NCBI GenBank assembly: GCA_964497515.1
Contig: CAZCCV010000026.1
Coordinates: forward strand, 1-35,011
Direction of reading: 5' to 3'
Origin: CAZCCV01 sp964497515
GTDB lineage: Bacteria > Armatimonadota > UBA5829 > DTLH01
DNA length: 35,011 nucleotides
Shown here: one piece after another, positions 8,134 through 16,055 of the stretch
Numbering within the stretch: the stretch's first letter is position 1
How the letters are laid out: every line of letters begins with the position of its first letter
Position numbers and translations under genes: made by a program
The notes under the pieces: generated by a model
What the model saw: only the letters and a program-made list of their open reading frames with translations
Told to the model about the DNA's origin: nothing
The model's database searches: none

Positions 8134-9453
8134 ATGCCGAAGATCGCGTTTATTGGAGCTGGAAGTTTTGGATTTACCAGAGCCTTAGTGAGGGATATTC
8201 TCACTTTTCCGACTCTAGCAGACAGTACCATAGCCCTCATGGATATCGATGAGGAACGCCTATCATTCATCAAGACAGCAGTAGACCGCATAGTTGAAGC
8301 CGGCGGTTATCCTGCAAAGGTTATCGCAACCACCGACAGAGTCGAAGCTCTAAAAGACGCCGACGGAGTAGTCAGTACGATTCTCCAGGGTGGTGTGGAT
8401 GTATTCACTACTGATATCGATATTCCATTAAAATACGGCATCGATATCAACATTGGAGACACAAGGGGACCGTCGGGGATTTTCAGGGCGCTTCGCACAA
8501 TCCCTGTGATGCTGGATATCTGTGCCGACATCGAGCGGTACTGTCCGGAAGCTATATTCCTGAACTATACCAACCCAATGGCTATGCTTTGCCGGGCTAT
8601 GCAGGGTGAGAGCAAGGTAAAAGTCTCCGGCCTTTGCCACAGTGTTCAGGGCACTGCTATTATGCTTGCCAAATGGATCGGAGCCCCGCCCGAAGAGACA
8701 ACCTATCTCTGTGCAGGTATCAATCACCAAGCGTGGTATCTCAACTTCAAATGGAATGGCAAAGATGCCTACCCACTGATTCGTGAGGCGGTCGACAAAC
8801 CAGAGATCTACAACGAAGAGATCGTTAGAAACGAAATGTATTTGCATCTGGGTTACTATGTTACAGAGTCCAGCGGGCACAACTCGGAGTACAACGCCTG
8901 GTTCAGAAAAAGACCAGAACTGATTGAGAAGTACTGCACCCACGGCACCGGTTGGAACCCGGGTGTTCACGGTATGATTCGTGATGAGTACATCGACAGG
9001 CAGATAACCTGGCGCGATGATATCAAAGAGAGAATTGCGAAGCCTGTGAAACTGGAAAGAGGTATTGAATACGCATCCAATATATTCAATGCCACTATTG
9101 GGGATGGTGACATTTACGAGTTTAACGGCAACGTTCGCAACTTCGGGCTGATCGACAACCTGCCAGAAGGCTGCTGTGTTGAGGTTCCCGTTATGGCGTC
9201 GAAGCGAGGGCTGGATCCGATTCACGTCGGACCGCTTCCACCTCAGCTTGCACTGCTGAACAGCATCAACGCTCAGTGCGAGGAGATGGCGGTTGAGGCT
9301 GCAATTCAGGGAGATCCAACAATGGCTTTCCACGCCGTCGCTTACGATCCACTGACATCAGCGGTGCTGAGCTTGGCGGAGATCAAGCGGATGGTCGACG
9401 AAATGTTCCAAGCAAACAGAGAATGGCTGCCGCAATTCAAACACCTGAGTTAA
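8134..9453 (+). CDS. GH4 family glycosidase, alpha-galactosidase-like (MelA type)
   Basis: A 439-residue NAD-dependent glycoside hydrolase of family 4. The N-terminal Rossmann motif is IGAGSFGFT (about residues 7-15). Later come NYTNPM (144-149), the CHS motif with Cys168, and NHQAW with His198. Cys and His at these places bind the catalytic Mn2+ in GH4 enzymes. GH4 enzymes use an oxidation-elimination mechanism through a transient 3-keto intermediate. The CHS signature is typical of alpha-galactosidase and alpha-galacturonidase clades, rather than CNxP alpha-glucosidases. There is no signal peptide, so it acts on imported alpha-galactosides. No transporter is adjacent. A GAAAGG lies 12 nt before the ATG. 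A strong hairpin follows 32 nt after the stop, so it is separated from the GH38 gene downstream. Confidence 0.92.
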   Translation: MPKIAFIGAGSFGFTRALVRDILTFPTLADSTIALMDIDEERLSFIKTAVDRIVEAGGYPAKVIATTDRVEALKDADGVVSTILQGGVDVFTTDIDIPLKYGIDINIGDTRGPSGIFRALRTIPVMLDICADIERYCPEAIFLNYTNPMAMLCRAMQGESKVKVSGLCHSVQGTAIMLAKWIGAPPEETTYLCAGINHQAWYLNFKWNGKDAYPLIREAVDKPEIYNEEIVRNEMYLHLGYYVTESSGHNSEYNAWFRKRPELIEKYCTHGTGWNPGVHGMIRDEYIDRQITWRDDIKERIAKPVKLERGIEYASNIFNATIGDGDIYEFNGNVRNFGLIDNLPEGCCVEVPVMASKRGLDPIHVGPLPPQLALLNSINAQCEEMAVEAAIQGDPTMAFHAVAYDPLTSAVLSLAEIKRMVDEMFQANREWLPQFKHLS

Positions 9454-9485
9454 GAGTAGTAGTTCCAAATCTTACAGATTGAAAT

Positions 9486-9507
9486 GCCTGCCCCATTTGG
9501 GGCAGGC
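9486..9507 (+). terminator. Hairpin after the GH4 glycosidase gene
   Basis: GCCTGCCCC (9486-9494) and GGGGCAGGC (9499-9507) form a perfect 9-bp GC-rich stem with a 4-nt ATTT loop. It begins 32 nt after the stop codon. No U-tract follows. Stability and position make a transcription-end role likely. Confidence 0.6.
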
Positions 9508-9630
9508 TCAGTATTAGGGGGATACATCGGCTCCTGCTATCCTCGAATCACCCGCGCCTAAGCGCAATCGCTCTCATTGCTTCGGTGACCATAGGGTTCA
9601 ACGCAAATGAGGATGGATACAGGAGGACAA

Positions 9631-12510
9631 ATGAACTTCGAAAAATCACTCGATGCTATCCAACGAGTTATCGAGTCATCTGATCTGGCAGCAGTCGCGC
9701 AGGTTAAGCGAATACTCACCGAAATCAACTTCGCAGTGCAACTAACTGAGCTGTATCCGGAGAATAAATCACAGTGGCAGCCGCTTATTCTTCGTGCTGC
9801 CCAATCTGTTCAGTGTGCTCTGTTTACAGGAGGGGCAATCGATTTTGATAGTGTAGTAAGAGATGCCGAAGGCATCCTTTCTCCAATCGGAGCAACTGCC
9901 AAAGAATATACAGTTCATTGCTGTGGCCACGCGCATATCGATATGAACTGGCTTTGGCCGTGGCAAGACACTGTGAGCGCAACCCACGACACCTTTCTCA
10001 CTGTAGATCGTCTGATGGAAGAATTCCCGGCTTTTCGTTTCTCCCAAAGCCAAATATCAGTCTATCACGCTATGGAAGAGTACTGTCCGGAAGTCTTCGA
10101 GAGGATCAAAGTGCGCATCGGCGAGGGTAGGTGGGAGCCACTGGCCGCTATGTGGGTTGAGGGCGACAAAAACCTGGCGTCCGGCGAGATCATCTGCCGT
10201 AACGTACTCTACTCCAGGCGATATCTCAAAGAGAAGTTTGGACTGCCGTACGACACTGTAAAGATCGACTGGGAGTGCGATACATTCGGCCATCCGTATA
10301 CTCTTCCTGCAATTCTGAACCGAGGCGGAATTACTCGCCATTACCGGCACCGAACGCGACCTGAACACTGGCTCATTTGGTGGAAATCGCCTGATGGATC
10401 CAAGGTTCTTTCGTTTTACGACAAAGCAACCTATAATGGGCCTCTGGATGAGTCAATGATTAAGCACCTTGTAGACTATGTGAAGGACACTTCTTTGAAG
10501 GACTTTCTATTTGTCTACGGTGTCGGCGACCACGGTGGCGGCCCGACCAGACGCGATCTTATCCGTGCCGAAGAGTATCAGTCGTGGCCGATATTCCCCA
10601 ACGTTCGGCTTTCTTCCACAGATGAGTATTTCTCCATTATTGAACAACAGGTCGAGCATATTCCAACTGTCGATGACGAGCTGAACTTCGTTTTCGAAGG
10701 CTGCTACACATCGCAAAGCGGTGTCAAGCTTGCCAACAGGGTGAGCGAGAACGTTCTGCCGGAAGTAGAAGCGTTGTCGCTTGTTGCTGGGGCTACGGTC
10801 GGCTTCCCGTATCCATCGGAGCACCTATTGAAGGGGTGGCAGCTTGCGATGTTCAATCAGTTCCACGATATTCTCCCCGGTTCCGGGATTCACGCAACTT
10901 ACGAGCACGCTCAAGGACTTTTCCAGGAGATTCAAGCGATTACGGGGGCGATTCGCACGCGGGCACTTCGCTCGCTCGCTGCTAAGATTGATACTTCTTC
11001 TGCATCAGGTGTGGAGCCTGCAACAGGTGGCCTCGGTGCATCAATAGGCGATGGAATTGGTGCCGGGGCTGGGGACCCCACAATCCCTGGCGGCATCTCT
11101 GCATACAACGTGGGTGCGGTAGATGCCGAGCCGTTTGTGGTATTCAACCAACTTCCATTCCCGCGTTCGGGCGTTCTGAATGCTAAGATATGGAACAAAG
11201 TCATACCGGATGATAAGATCGTTGTGCGCGATGATGAAGGCCATGAAATCAAAGCACAGGTCATCAAAAAGGGTGACTACTGGGGGCACCAGTTCACCGA
11301 ATTCCTTTTCCCTGTAAAAGACGTGCCTGCAACGGGCTACCGAGTATACACGGCTATGCGTTCTGCTGATGCTTCGGAGCCTGAGGGTGTCAAGCTCACT
11401 CCTTCTCTGCATTCCTGGCCGTTCGCTCCTCAATGGTTGGAGATCACTCCACCCGTTGTTATGGAAAACGAGTTTGTTCGAGTGGAGATGGATCTGGCGA
11501 GCGGTGCTATCAAGAGCCTGATAGACAAGTCCACCGGTTGGGAGATGGTGCCAGAGGGTCAGCTTCTGGGTGTTCTTGAACTGGTGCAGGAAGCGCCTCG
11601 TGGAATGTCAGCGTGGGAAATCGGACAGATAGCAAGAGTCGCACCCCTTATAAGCGATGGTAAACTCCAGATTGTTCACCGCGGACCTCATCGTGCGGCA
11701 GTCGCCACCACCAGAAAGGTGAACGACTCTACAATCACAGTTGAAGTTGGTCTTTCTGCAGATAGTGCTATGGTGGACTTCACTGTTACAGCGGACTGGT
11801 TGGAAAGAGGCACTGAAGAGACCGGGGTTCCAATGCTCCGGATAGCTTTCCCTGTAGACATAACAGAGACAAAAGCAACCTATGAGATCCCCTTTGGAAG
11901 TATCTCTCGACCAGCCAATGGCAACGAAGTTCCTGCGCTCAAGTGGGCTGATTTGTCGGGCAAGCGAGCTTCTGCCGATGGTGCATTTGGGATAACCCTT
12001 GTCAACGACTGCAAATATGGTCACAGTGCCGATGGAAACACACTTCGGCTCACGCTGCTGAGATCCAGCTTCGGTCCGGATCCGCTCCCAGAGATGGGGA
12101 GGCACACTATGCGATTTGCCATCCTTCCACACGATGGCTGCTGCAGTATTTCCGATGCAGTTCGCGCTGGCGCAGCTTTCAACCTGCCAATGAATGTTGC
12201 AAGTACCGACATCCACAAAGGCAGCCTTCCAGCTTCCAAGGGGTTTGTGGAGGTTCTCTCTTCGAGCGTCATGCTTGCAGGGCTCAAGAAGGCTGAAGAT
12301 TCCAACGCGATAGTTCTGCGGCTCTATGAAGTGGATGGCAGGGCAGTAGAGGCACAGATCCGACTGAGAGACATTGCAAAACCTGGTGCTGTTGCTAAGG
12401 AAGTGGATCTGATGGAGCAGCCGATAACCCCATCATCAGCAAAGATGGAAGGCGATACGCTATTCGTAAACATTCCTGCTTACGGCATAGCCTCAGTAAT
12501 AGTTGGTTAG
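9631..12510 (+). CDS. GH38 alpha-mannosidase
   Basis: A 959-residue glycoside hydrolase of family 38, which releases alpha-linked mannose with retention and uses a divalent metal. Landmarks: GHAHIDMNWLWPW with metal ligands in HAHID (100-104); WECDTFGH with the nucleophile Asp217; EGDKNLASGE between them; and VYGVGDHGGGPT, a conserved active-site loop. The middle and C-terminal halves are the beta-sandwich domains usual for the family. ATG 9631 was chosen over ATG 9607 because a perfect AGGAGG lies at 9621-9626. There is no signal peptide, so it is probably cytoplasmic. An unusual Gly/Ala/Ser-rich stretch at about residues 455-501 joins the catalytic part to the beta-domains. It sits beside a GH4 enzyme, suggesting breakdown of imported galacto- or mannosides. 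Confidence 0.93.
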   Translation: MNFEKSLDAIQRVIESSDLAAVAQVKRILTEINFAVQLTELYPENKSQWQPLILRAAQSVQCALFTGGAIDFDSVVRDAEGILSPIGATAKEYTVHCCGHAHIDMNWLWPWQDTVSATHDTFLTVDRLMEEFPAFRFSQSQISVYHAMEEYCPEVFERIKVRIGEGRWEPLAAMWVEGDKNLASGEIICRNVLYSRRYLKEKFGLPYDTVKIDWECDTFGHPYTLPAILNRGGITRHYRHRTRPEHWLIWWKSPDGSKVLSFYDKATYNGPLDESMIKHLVDYVKDTSLKDFLFVYGVGDHGGGPTRRDLIRAEEYQSWPIFPNVRLSSTDEYFSIIEQQVEHIPTVDDELNFVFEGCYTSQSGVKLANRVSENVLPEVEALSLVAGATVGFPYPSEHLLKGWQLAMFNQFHDILPGSGIHATYEHAQGLFQEIQAITGAIRTRALRSLAAKIDTSSASGVEPATGGLGASIGDGIGAGAGDPTIPGGISAYNVGAVDAEPFVVFNQLPFPRSGVLNAKIWNKVIPDDKIVVRDDEGHEIKAQVIKKGDYWGHQFTEFLFPVKDVPATGYRVYTAMRSADASEPEGVKLTPSLHSWPFAPQWLEITPPVVMENEFVRVEMDLASGAIKSLIDKSTGWEMVPEGQLLGVLELVQEAPRGMSAWEIGQIARVAPLISDGKLQIVHRGPHRAAVATTRKVNDSTITVEVGLSADSAMVDFTVTADWLERGTEETGVPMLRIAFPVDITETKATYEIPFGSISRPANGNEVPALKWADLSGKRASADGAFGITLVNDCKYGHSADGNTLRLTLLRSSFGPDPLPEMGRHTMRFAILPHDGCCSISDAVRAGAAFNLPMNVASTDIHKGSLPASKGFVEVLSSSVMLAGLKKAEDSNAIVLRLYEVDGRAVEAQIRLRDIAKPGAVAKEVDLMEQPITPSSAKMEGDTLFVNIPAYGIASVIVG

Positions 12511-12518
12511 GTGGATTT

Positions 12519-12557
12519 TCATCTGGGCAGTTGGTGCAAATGACGCTGCCCAGATGA
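12519..12557 (+). terminator. Long hairpin after the alpha-mannosidase gene
   Basis: TCATCTGGGCAG (12519-12530) pairs perfectly with CTGCCCAGATGA (12546-12557), a 12-bp stem with a 15-nt loop, starting 8 nt after the stop. TTATTCT follows, a weak U-rich tail. This is the longest perfect stem found in the window and the most terminator-like. Confidence 0.6.
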
Positions 12558-12603
12558 TTATTCTGCAGTAGTAGGATTTGTCAGAATGACAAGGAATGCA
12601 AGT

Positions 12604-12628
12604 GGGCGACCTGCCTGCACGGTCGCCC
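12604..12628. terminator. Second hairpin in the convergent spacer
   Basis: GGGCGACC (12604-12611) and GGTCGCCC (12621-12628) form a perfect 8-bp stem with a 9-nt loop. It lies between convergent genes and could serve either strand. No U-tract is seen on either side. Confidence 0.45.
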
Positions 12629-12756
12629 GTCACAGCATCGCATATCGTGGTATGTAAGGCGATACCAACAATGGTAACCACGCTGGACGAGCAGGCGCTG
12701 TCAATCAATTGGACTTCAACAGCATTTCATTTGTTCCAATGTTTGTCGTAGTGAAA

Positions 12757-13596
12757 TTATGACGGCAGCTTCTGGCACTCAGGGCAGAAATAGCACGCTC
12801 CTCCCAGGAATTGAATCTTCTGTATCAGTTCGCCGCATTCAGAGCAGGGCTTTCCAACTGATTTTGCATCCAGCAATCGGGAGTAATTGCCGGCACGGCC
12901 GAAAAGATCGACCTCCGAGTTCCTTCCTCCTTCATCTACAGCCTTTCTAAGTGTTACCTGAATCGCATCATACAGGGAACGTTTCTCAGTTTCTGTGAGC
13001 TCTACAGCTTTTCTCTTGGGGTGAATGCTTGCTCTAAAGAGAATGTCCTGCAGATAGCCGTTGCCAATTCCGTGTATTCCGGGTTCGCTTACGATGAAGA
13101 ACTTGATACTCCGGGAGTCATTCGGCTCCATCGCAGTGAGCAGACTATCGAAATAGTCGTAGGTGAACTGGTCACATATGGGTGACATCCTCTGAAACCC
13201 GATATAGGGGTGATCTCGTGCTTCAGGTTCTGTCAGAATCATTGCTGCTCCCCAGCCTTGCACGCTGACTGTTAGAAATGTGTTGTCGGTAAACTCAAGC
13301 AGCAGGTGATACTTTTTGGGAAGGGTTTCTGGCCCTTGGTGCAGAATAATCCGCTCACCACCGATGCCGAGCACAAGCAGATAATTGGGTTCAATATCGA
13401 CAATTATCGCCCAACCGCACTCTCTGGCGTTACCAATACGCTTCGTGGGGAGAATTGTCGCATACTCTTCCGGTGTGCGGGAGTAGAAGGCAAACTTGTG
13501 GGGTGAGTTGCCTCGTATCGCAGCCTTGATTGTTTTCCCTTTCAGATGTTCAGTAATCTGGCGCGAAAGAGTGATAGCTTCCGGTAGCTCAATCAT
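12757..13596 (-). CDS. Fpg/Nei-fold protein lacking the catalytic N-terminal proline
   Basis: A 279-residue protein with the whole formamidopyrimidine-DNA glycosylase fold. It has an N-terminal domain starting MIELPEAIT, a helix-two-turn-helix region with GIHGIGNGYLQDILFRASIHP, and a C-terminal C-x2-C-x16-C-x2-C zinc finger (about 251-274). In active Fpg/Nei enzymes the chain begins M-P-E-L-P-E and the exposed Pro attacks the damaged nucleotide. Here that residue is Ile. The zinc-finger Arg (GGR) is Ala (GGAC), and the beta-hairpin Lys (RGK) is absent (ECGW). Glycosylase/lyase chemistry is therefore unlikely, while DNA binding is plausible because the GIGN and zinc-finger cysteines remain. 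The start has an AGGGGG a few bases upstream. It lies 63 bp after the tail-anchored unknown gene on the same strand. Confidence 0.85.
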   Translation of the reverse strand: MIELPEAITLSRQITEHLKGKTIKAAIRGNSPHKFAFYSRTPEEYATILPTKRIGNARECGWAIIVDIEPNYLLVLGIGGERIILHQGPETLPKKYHLLLEFTDNTFLTVSVQGWGAAMILTEPEARDHPYIGFQRMSPICDQFTYDYFDSLLTAMEPNDSRSIKFFIVSEPGIHGIGNGYLQDILFRASIHPKRKAVELTETEKRSLYDAIQVTLRKAVDEGGRNSEVDLFGRAGNYSRLLDAKSVGKPCSECGELIQKIQFLGGACYFCPECQKLPS

Positions 13597-13659
13597 ATTA
13601 GCCCCCTAAACTAATGTCGAGCCATAATACCACCGGTAATTTGTAGTAGTCAATACAGG

Positions 13660-14361
13660 TTAGCGCAGCCAGAGCGACGGCTGGTAGACAAGTGCCAGAA
13701 TAGCTCCACCAGCTATGCTTGCTGCGAGTGCAAGAGCAATGAGTGCAGCCCGAACCCGCCTGTTTCGGCCTTTTGGAGGCGTGCCCAGTATGCCGCACGT
13801 ATCACGCGGTTCCTGCCAGAAGGTCAATTCCATTTCCTCTGCAGGTGTCTTAGCGGTGGCAGTGGTCACTACTGCTTCCAGCCGTTTTAGCGCGCTTTCC
13901 TGTTTCTTGAGTTCATCTTCCTGCTGCTGGAGAACCCCCATAATCCTCGGGCCTTCCGCGGCCGGGCAGTCGCTCGACGGTTCCTCTTCGCCATCGGCGT
14001 AGAGAGTCTGTTCTGCGGTCACTGATTCCTGGGGAGTATCAGTGTTTACAGGTTCGCGGTCGATAATCATAATGAAACGATTGGTTCCATCTGGATCTTT
14101 GCCTACGCACTTAATGCCGATTCTCTCCTGTTTGCGTGGGTTATGAAGCTCAAAGAGTGCGGAGAGCTGAGGCGATGTCAAGCTCACCGAAATCATTGTT
14201 CCAGATCGTTCCTCTTTCAAGACTACGCTCTCGATCTGCTCATCTGCTTCAAAGGAATACGGACGTTCGAGAAATCCGACCAGTATATCCCCCACTGCCG
14301 GTTTCCATTCTATAGGACTTGCAGAGTCCCAGTCCCTGAGTTCGGCTCTCAGATTACGCAA
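13660..14361 (-). CDS. Tail-anchored protein of unknown function with coiled coil
   Basis: A protein of about 233 residues. The first 100 residues are beta-rich (VGDILVGFLERPYSF, MISVSLTSPQLSALFEL, ERIGIKCVGK, NRFIMIIDRE). They loosely recall small OB-like domains of phage and actinobacterial hypothetical proteins. An acidic, low-complexity stretch follows, then a coiled coil (VLQQQEDELKKQESALKRLE) and a single C-terminal membrane span near the end (VRAALIALALAASIAGGAILAL). This is a tail-anchor topology with the bulk in the cytoplasm. I set the start at TTG 14361, 9 nt after an AGGAG; TTG 14370 is also in frame but touches that AGGAG. No ATG is available upstream. It is divergent from rex and upstream of the Fpg-like gene. 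Function is unknown. Confidence 0.68.
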   Translation of the reverse strand: MRNLRAELRDWDSASPIEWKPAVGDILVGFLERPYSFEADEQIESVVLKEERSGTMISVSLTSPQLSALFELHNPRKQERIGIKCVGKDPDGTNRFIMIIDREPVNTDTPQESVTAEQTLYADGEEEPSSDCPAAEGPRIMGVLQQQEDELKKQESALKRLEAVVTTATAKTPAEEMELTFWQEPRDTCGILGTPPKGRNRRVRAALIALALAASIAGGAILALVYQPSLWLR

Positions 14362-14457
14362 CCTAATCAACTCCTGTCTTCGGGTGCAGCTTTCCTTCGC
14401 ACCTCATAAAGTAAATCGGTAAAATGGCCTGATTTCCTCAGTTATTGAGCAGTGCTC

Positions 14458-14486
14458 TTGCCTCGGATTTGTGGCCGTGGTATACT
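14458..14486 (+). promoter_or_regulatory. Sigma70-type promoter for rex
   Basis: TTGCCT (14458-14463), 17 bp, TATACT (14481-14486), with TGG directly before the -10 (extended -10). Transcription should start at about 14493, leaving a leader of about 42 nt before rex ATG 14535. The 15-bp string CCGTGGTATACTTCA here is repeated exactly in the promoter at 23331-23359. Confidence 0.7.
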
Positions 14487-14496
14487 TCAGGCGTTC

Positions 14497-14514
14497 TTGT
14501 GAACAAATGCACAG
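14497..14514. promoter_or_regulatory. Probable Rex operator
   Basis: TTGTGAACAAATGCACAG fits the Rex-operator plan TTGTGAA-N4-TTCACAA in spacing (7-4-7). The left half is perfect and the right half matches 5 of 7. It lies at about +5 to +22 of the predicted rex transcript, where a bound repressor would block elongation or open-complex formation. This suggests autoregulation by NADH level. Known family biology and the sequence agree; binding itself is inference. Confidence 0.6.
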
Positions 14515-14534
14515 AGTCCCATGGGGGATTGTTT

Positions 14535-15194
14535 ATGGTCAAAAGCAACCACGGCAGAGTCCCGATGCCTACTCTCGAACGCATAGCAACGTATTTGACT
14601 GCACTTACGGGCTTGGACGATGGGAGCGTCGACACCATTTCTTCGCGCGACATTGAACGGCTCACTGGCATTAACGCTGCGCAGTTCCGCAAGGATTTGT
14701 CATACTTTGGCGAGTTCGGCAGACCCGGGGTAGGGTATGAAATCAACGATCTTAAGTCTCGACTTGCGACTCTATTGAAGGTCTCTCGTCCCCAACCGGT
14801 GCTCCTTGTTGGTGCTGGCAATCTCGGGAGTGCTCTGATTGGTTATCCCGGTCTTAATGCTCAAAACCTGCATATTGTATCAGTTTTCGACAATAACCCT
14901 ATCAAAGTTGGGCGACGGCTTTGGGGTTTGGAGATCTGCGACTCTGCAGATATGACTGCCGTAAACCGCGAAATCGGCGCCAGATTGGGCATTATCGCTG
15001 TTCCAGCCTCTGCAGGTCAGATGGCTGCAAACCAGCTCGTTGAAGCGGGTGTAAAAGCAATCCTGAACTTCTCTCCTACCATTCTTAAGGCTCCACGAGA
15101 TATTGTGATCCGCAATGTAGACTTTGTTCAGGAACTCGCGGTTCTGGCGTTCCATCTATCTGACGAAGACATCCTGGTGGCCACTGATATATAG
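14535..15194 (+). CDS. rex: Redox-sensing transcriptional repressor Rex
   Basis: A 219-residue Rex protein: an N-terminal winged helix (AAQFRKDLSYFGEFGRPG at about 48-65 contains the DNA-recognition part), then an NAD(H)-binding Rossmann domain with VGAGNLGSAL (92-101) and a C-terminal domain-swapped helix. Rex senses the NADH/NAD+ ratio and represses fermentation and respiration genes when NAD+ is high. ATG 14535 has GGGGG 7 nt upstream. An in-frame ATG at 14445 would place the promoter inside the gene and is rejected. The promoter at 14458-14486 and the operator at 14497-14514 lie directly upstream. The MscS channel gene follows after 15 bp and may share the transcript. No classical Rex target such as adhE or cydAB is in the window. 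Confidence 0.96.
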   Translation: MVKSNHGRVPMPTLERIATYLTALTGLDDGSVDTISSRDIERLTGINAAQFRKDLSYFGEFGRPGVGYEINDLKSRLATLLKVSRPQPVLLVGAGNLGSALIGYPGLNAQNLHIVSVFDNNPIKVGRRLWGLEICDSADMTAVNREIGARLGIIAVPASAGQMAANQLVEAGVKAILNFSPTILKAPRDIVIRNVDFVQELAVLAFHLSDEDILVATDI

Positions 15195-15209
15195 TCGGTA
15201 TTTGGATCT

Positions 15210-16040
15210 ATGAAACACTTCTTTTCTACAGAGTTCTGGACTAGTCTTTTCCAATCGTACGGAGAGCGTGTTTTCTGCGCAGTGTTGCAGATTGTGCTCA
15301 CCGTAGCGCTCCTCATTGCTGCACGCATCATTCTGTTCAGAGTGATCGATCGCACAATGGGGGTGATAATAGGCAAGCAGAAGGGCAGCGAGCGACAAGA
15401 CAGGCAATCCCGCACTCGCACCCTTGCCAGTCTGCTCCGGAGTGTTACGGCATACATACTGACTTTCATCGCGGGACTTATGATTCTCCGAGCCCTTGGT
15501 GTAGACGCTCTGCCTCTTCTCACGACTGCTGGTGTTGTGGGGCTCTCAGTCGGTTTCGGTTCACAAAAACTCGTTCGAGATGTCATTTCAGGTTTCTTCA
15601 TCTTGCTGGAAAACCAGTATGTTGTGGGGGAATACGTCACTATTGGCTTGGTGAGCGGAGTGGTGGAAGAAGTCGGCATGCGAACCACCCGAATTCGAGA
15701 CGATATTGGGCGGCTGACTATTATCTCAAACGGGGAGATAGCTCAAGTGACGAACCACTCCAGAGGATCGTTCTTGACTAGTGTTGATATCTCAGTGCCT
15801 TCCACTGCTGATCTCGACCGAGTTGTGGAGATCCTTCGTCAGATTGGCAGAGATGTAGCAGAGGAACGCAGAGACGTAATGGCGCCGTTTTCTTGTGATG
15901 GCGTTGCTGCGATGGATGGCATAAAAGTCACACTGAGGCTAATTGGTAGAGTAGACCCAAGCTCACAGCAAGATATCCAAATGGACATCCGTCGCCGTGT
16001 CCGCAACGTTTTCGCCGAAGCCAACATAGCCCTCGCCTGA
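15210..16040 (+). CDS. Small-conductance mechanosensitive channel, MscS family
   Basis: A 276-residue inner-membrane channel of the short MscS type (YkuT-like). It has three membrane spans near residues 21-44, 80-97 and 105-128. The pore-lining third span is Gly/Ala rich (PLLTTAGVVGLSVGFGSQ) and runs into the conserved segment QKLVRDVISGFFILLENQ. The cytoplasmic beta and alpha/beta domains follow. These channels open under membrane tension to release solutes during sudden dilution. The gene starts 15 bp after rex, without a strong Shine-Dalgarno, so it is probably co-transcribed with rex. It ends 15 bp from the convergent acetyltransferase gene, and no hairpin separates the two. Confidence 0.93.
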   Translation: MKHFFSTEFWTSLFQSYGERVFCAVLQIVLTVALLIAARIILFRVIDRTMGVIIGKQKGSERQDRQSRTRTLASLLRSVTAYILTFIAGLMILRALGVDALPLLTTAGVVGLSVGFGSQKLVRDVISGFFILLENQYVVGEYVTIGLVSGVVEEVGMRTTRIRDDIGRLTIISNGEIAQVTNHSRGSFLTSVDISVPSTADLDRVVEILRQIGRDVAEERRDVMAPFSCDGVAAMDGIKVTLRLIGRVDPSSQQDIQMDIRRRVRNVFAEANIALA

Positions 16041-16055
16041 ATCGTCTGCCTGTAT

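Larger units (their letters stand above)
12511..12756. other. Structured spacer between convergent genes
   Basis: This 246-bp stretch separates the alpha-mannosidase gene from the convergent Fpg-like gene. It contains no credible ORF. It has at least three inverted repeats in a row: 12519-12557, 12578-12592 (TTGTCA GAA TGACAA) and 12604-12628. A weaker pair, GGTAT/ATACC, lies at about 12650-12665. The symmetric hairpins could stop transcription from both sides or be part of a small RNA; I see no promoter that would favour the latter. Confidence 0.4.

Noticed and set aside
8428..9333. Minus-strand frame of 301 codons over the GH4 gene
   Set aside because: It is fully antisense to a clear GH4 enzyme and shows no domain.
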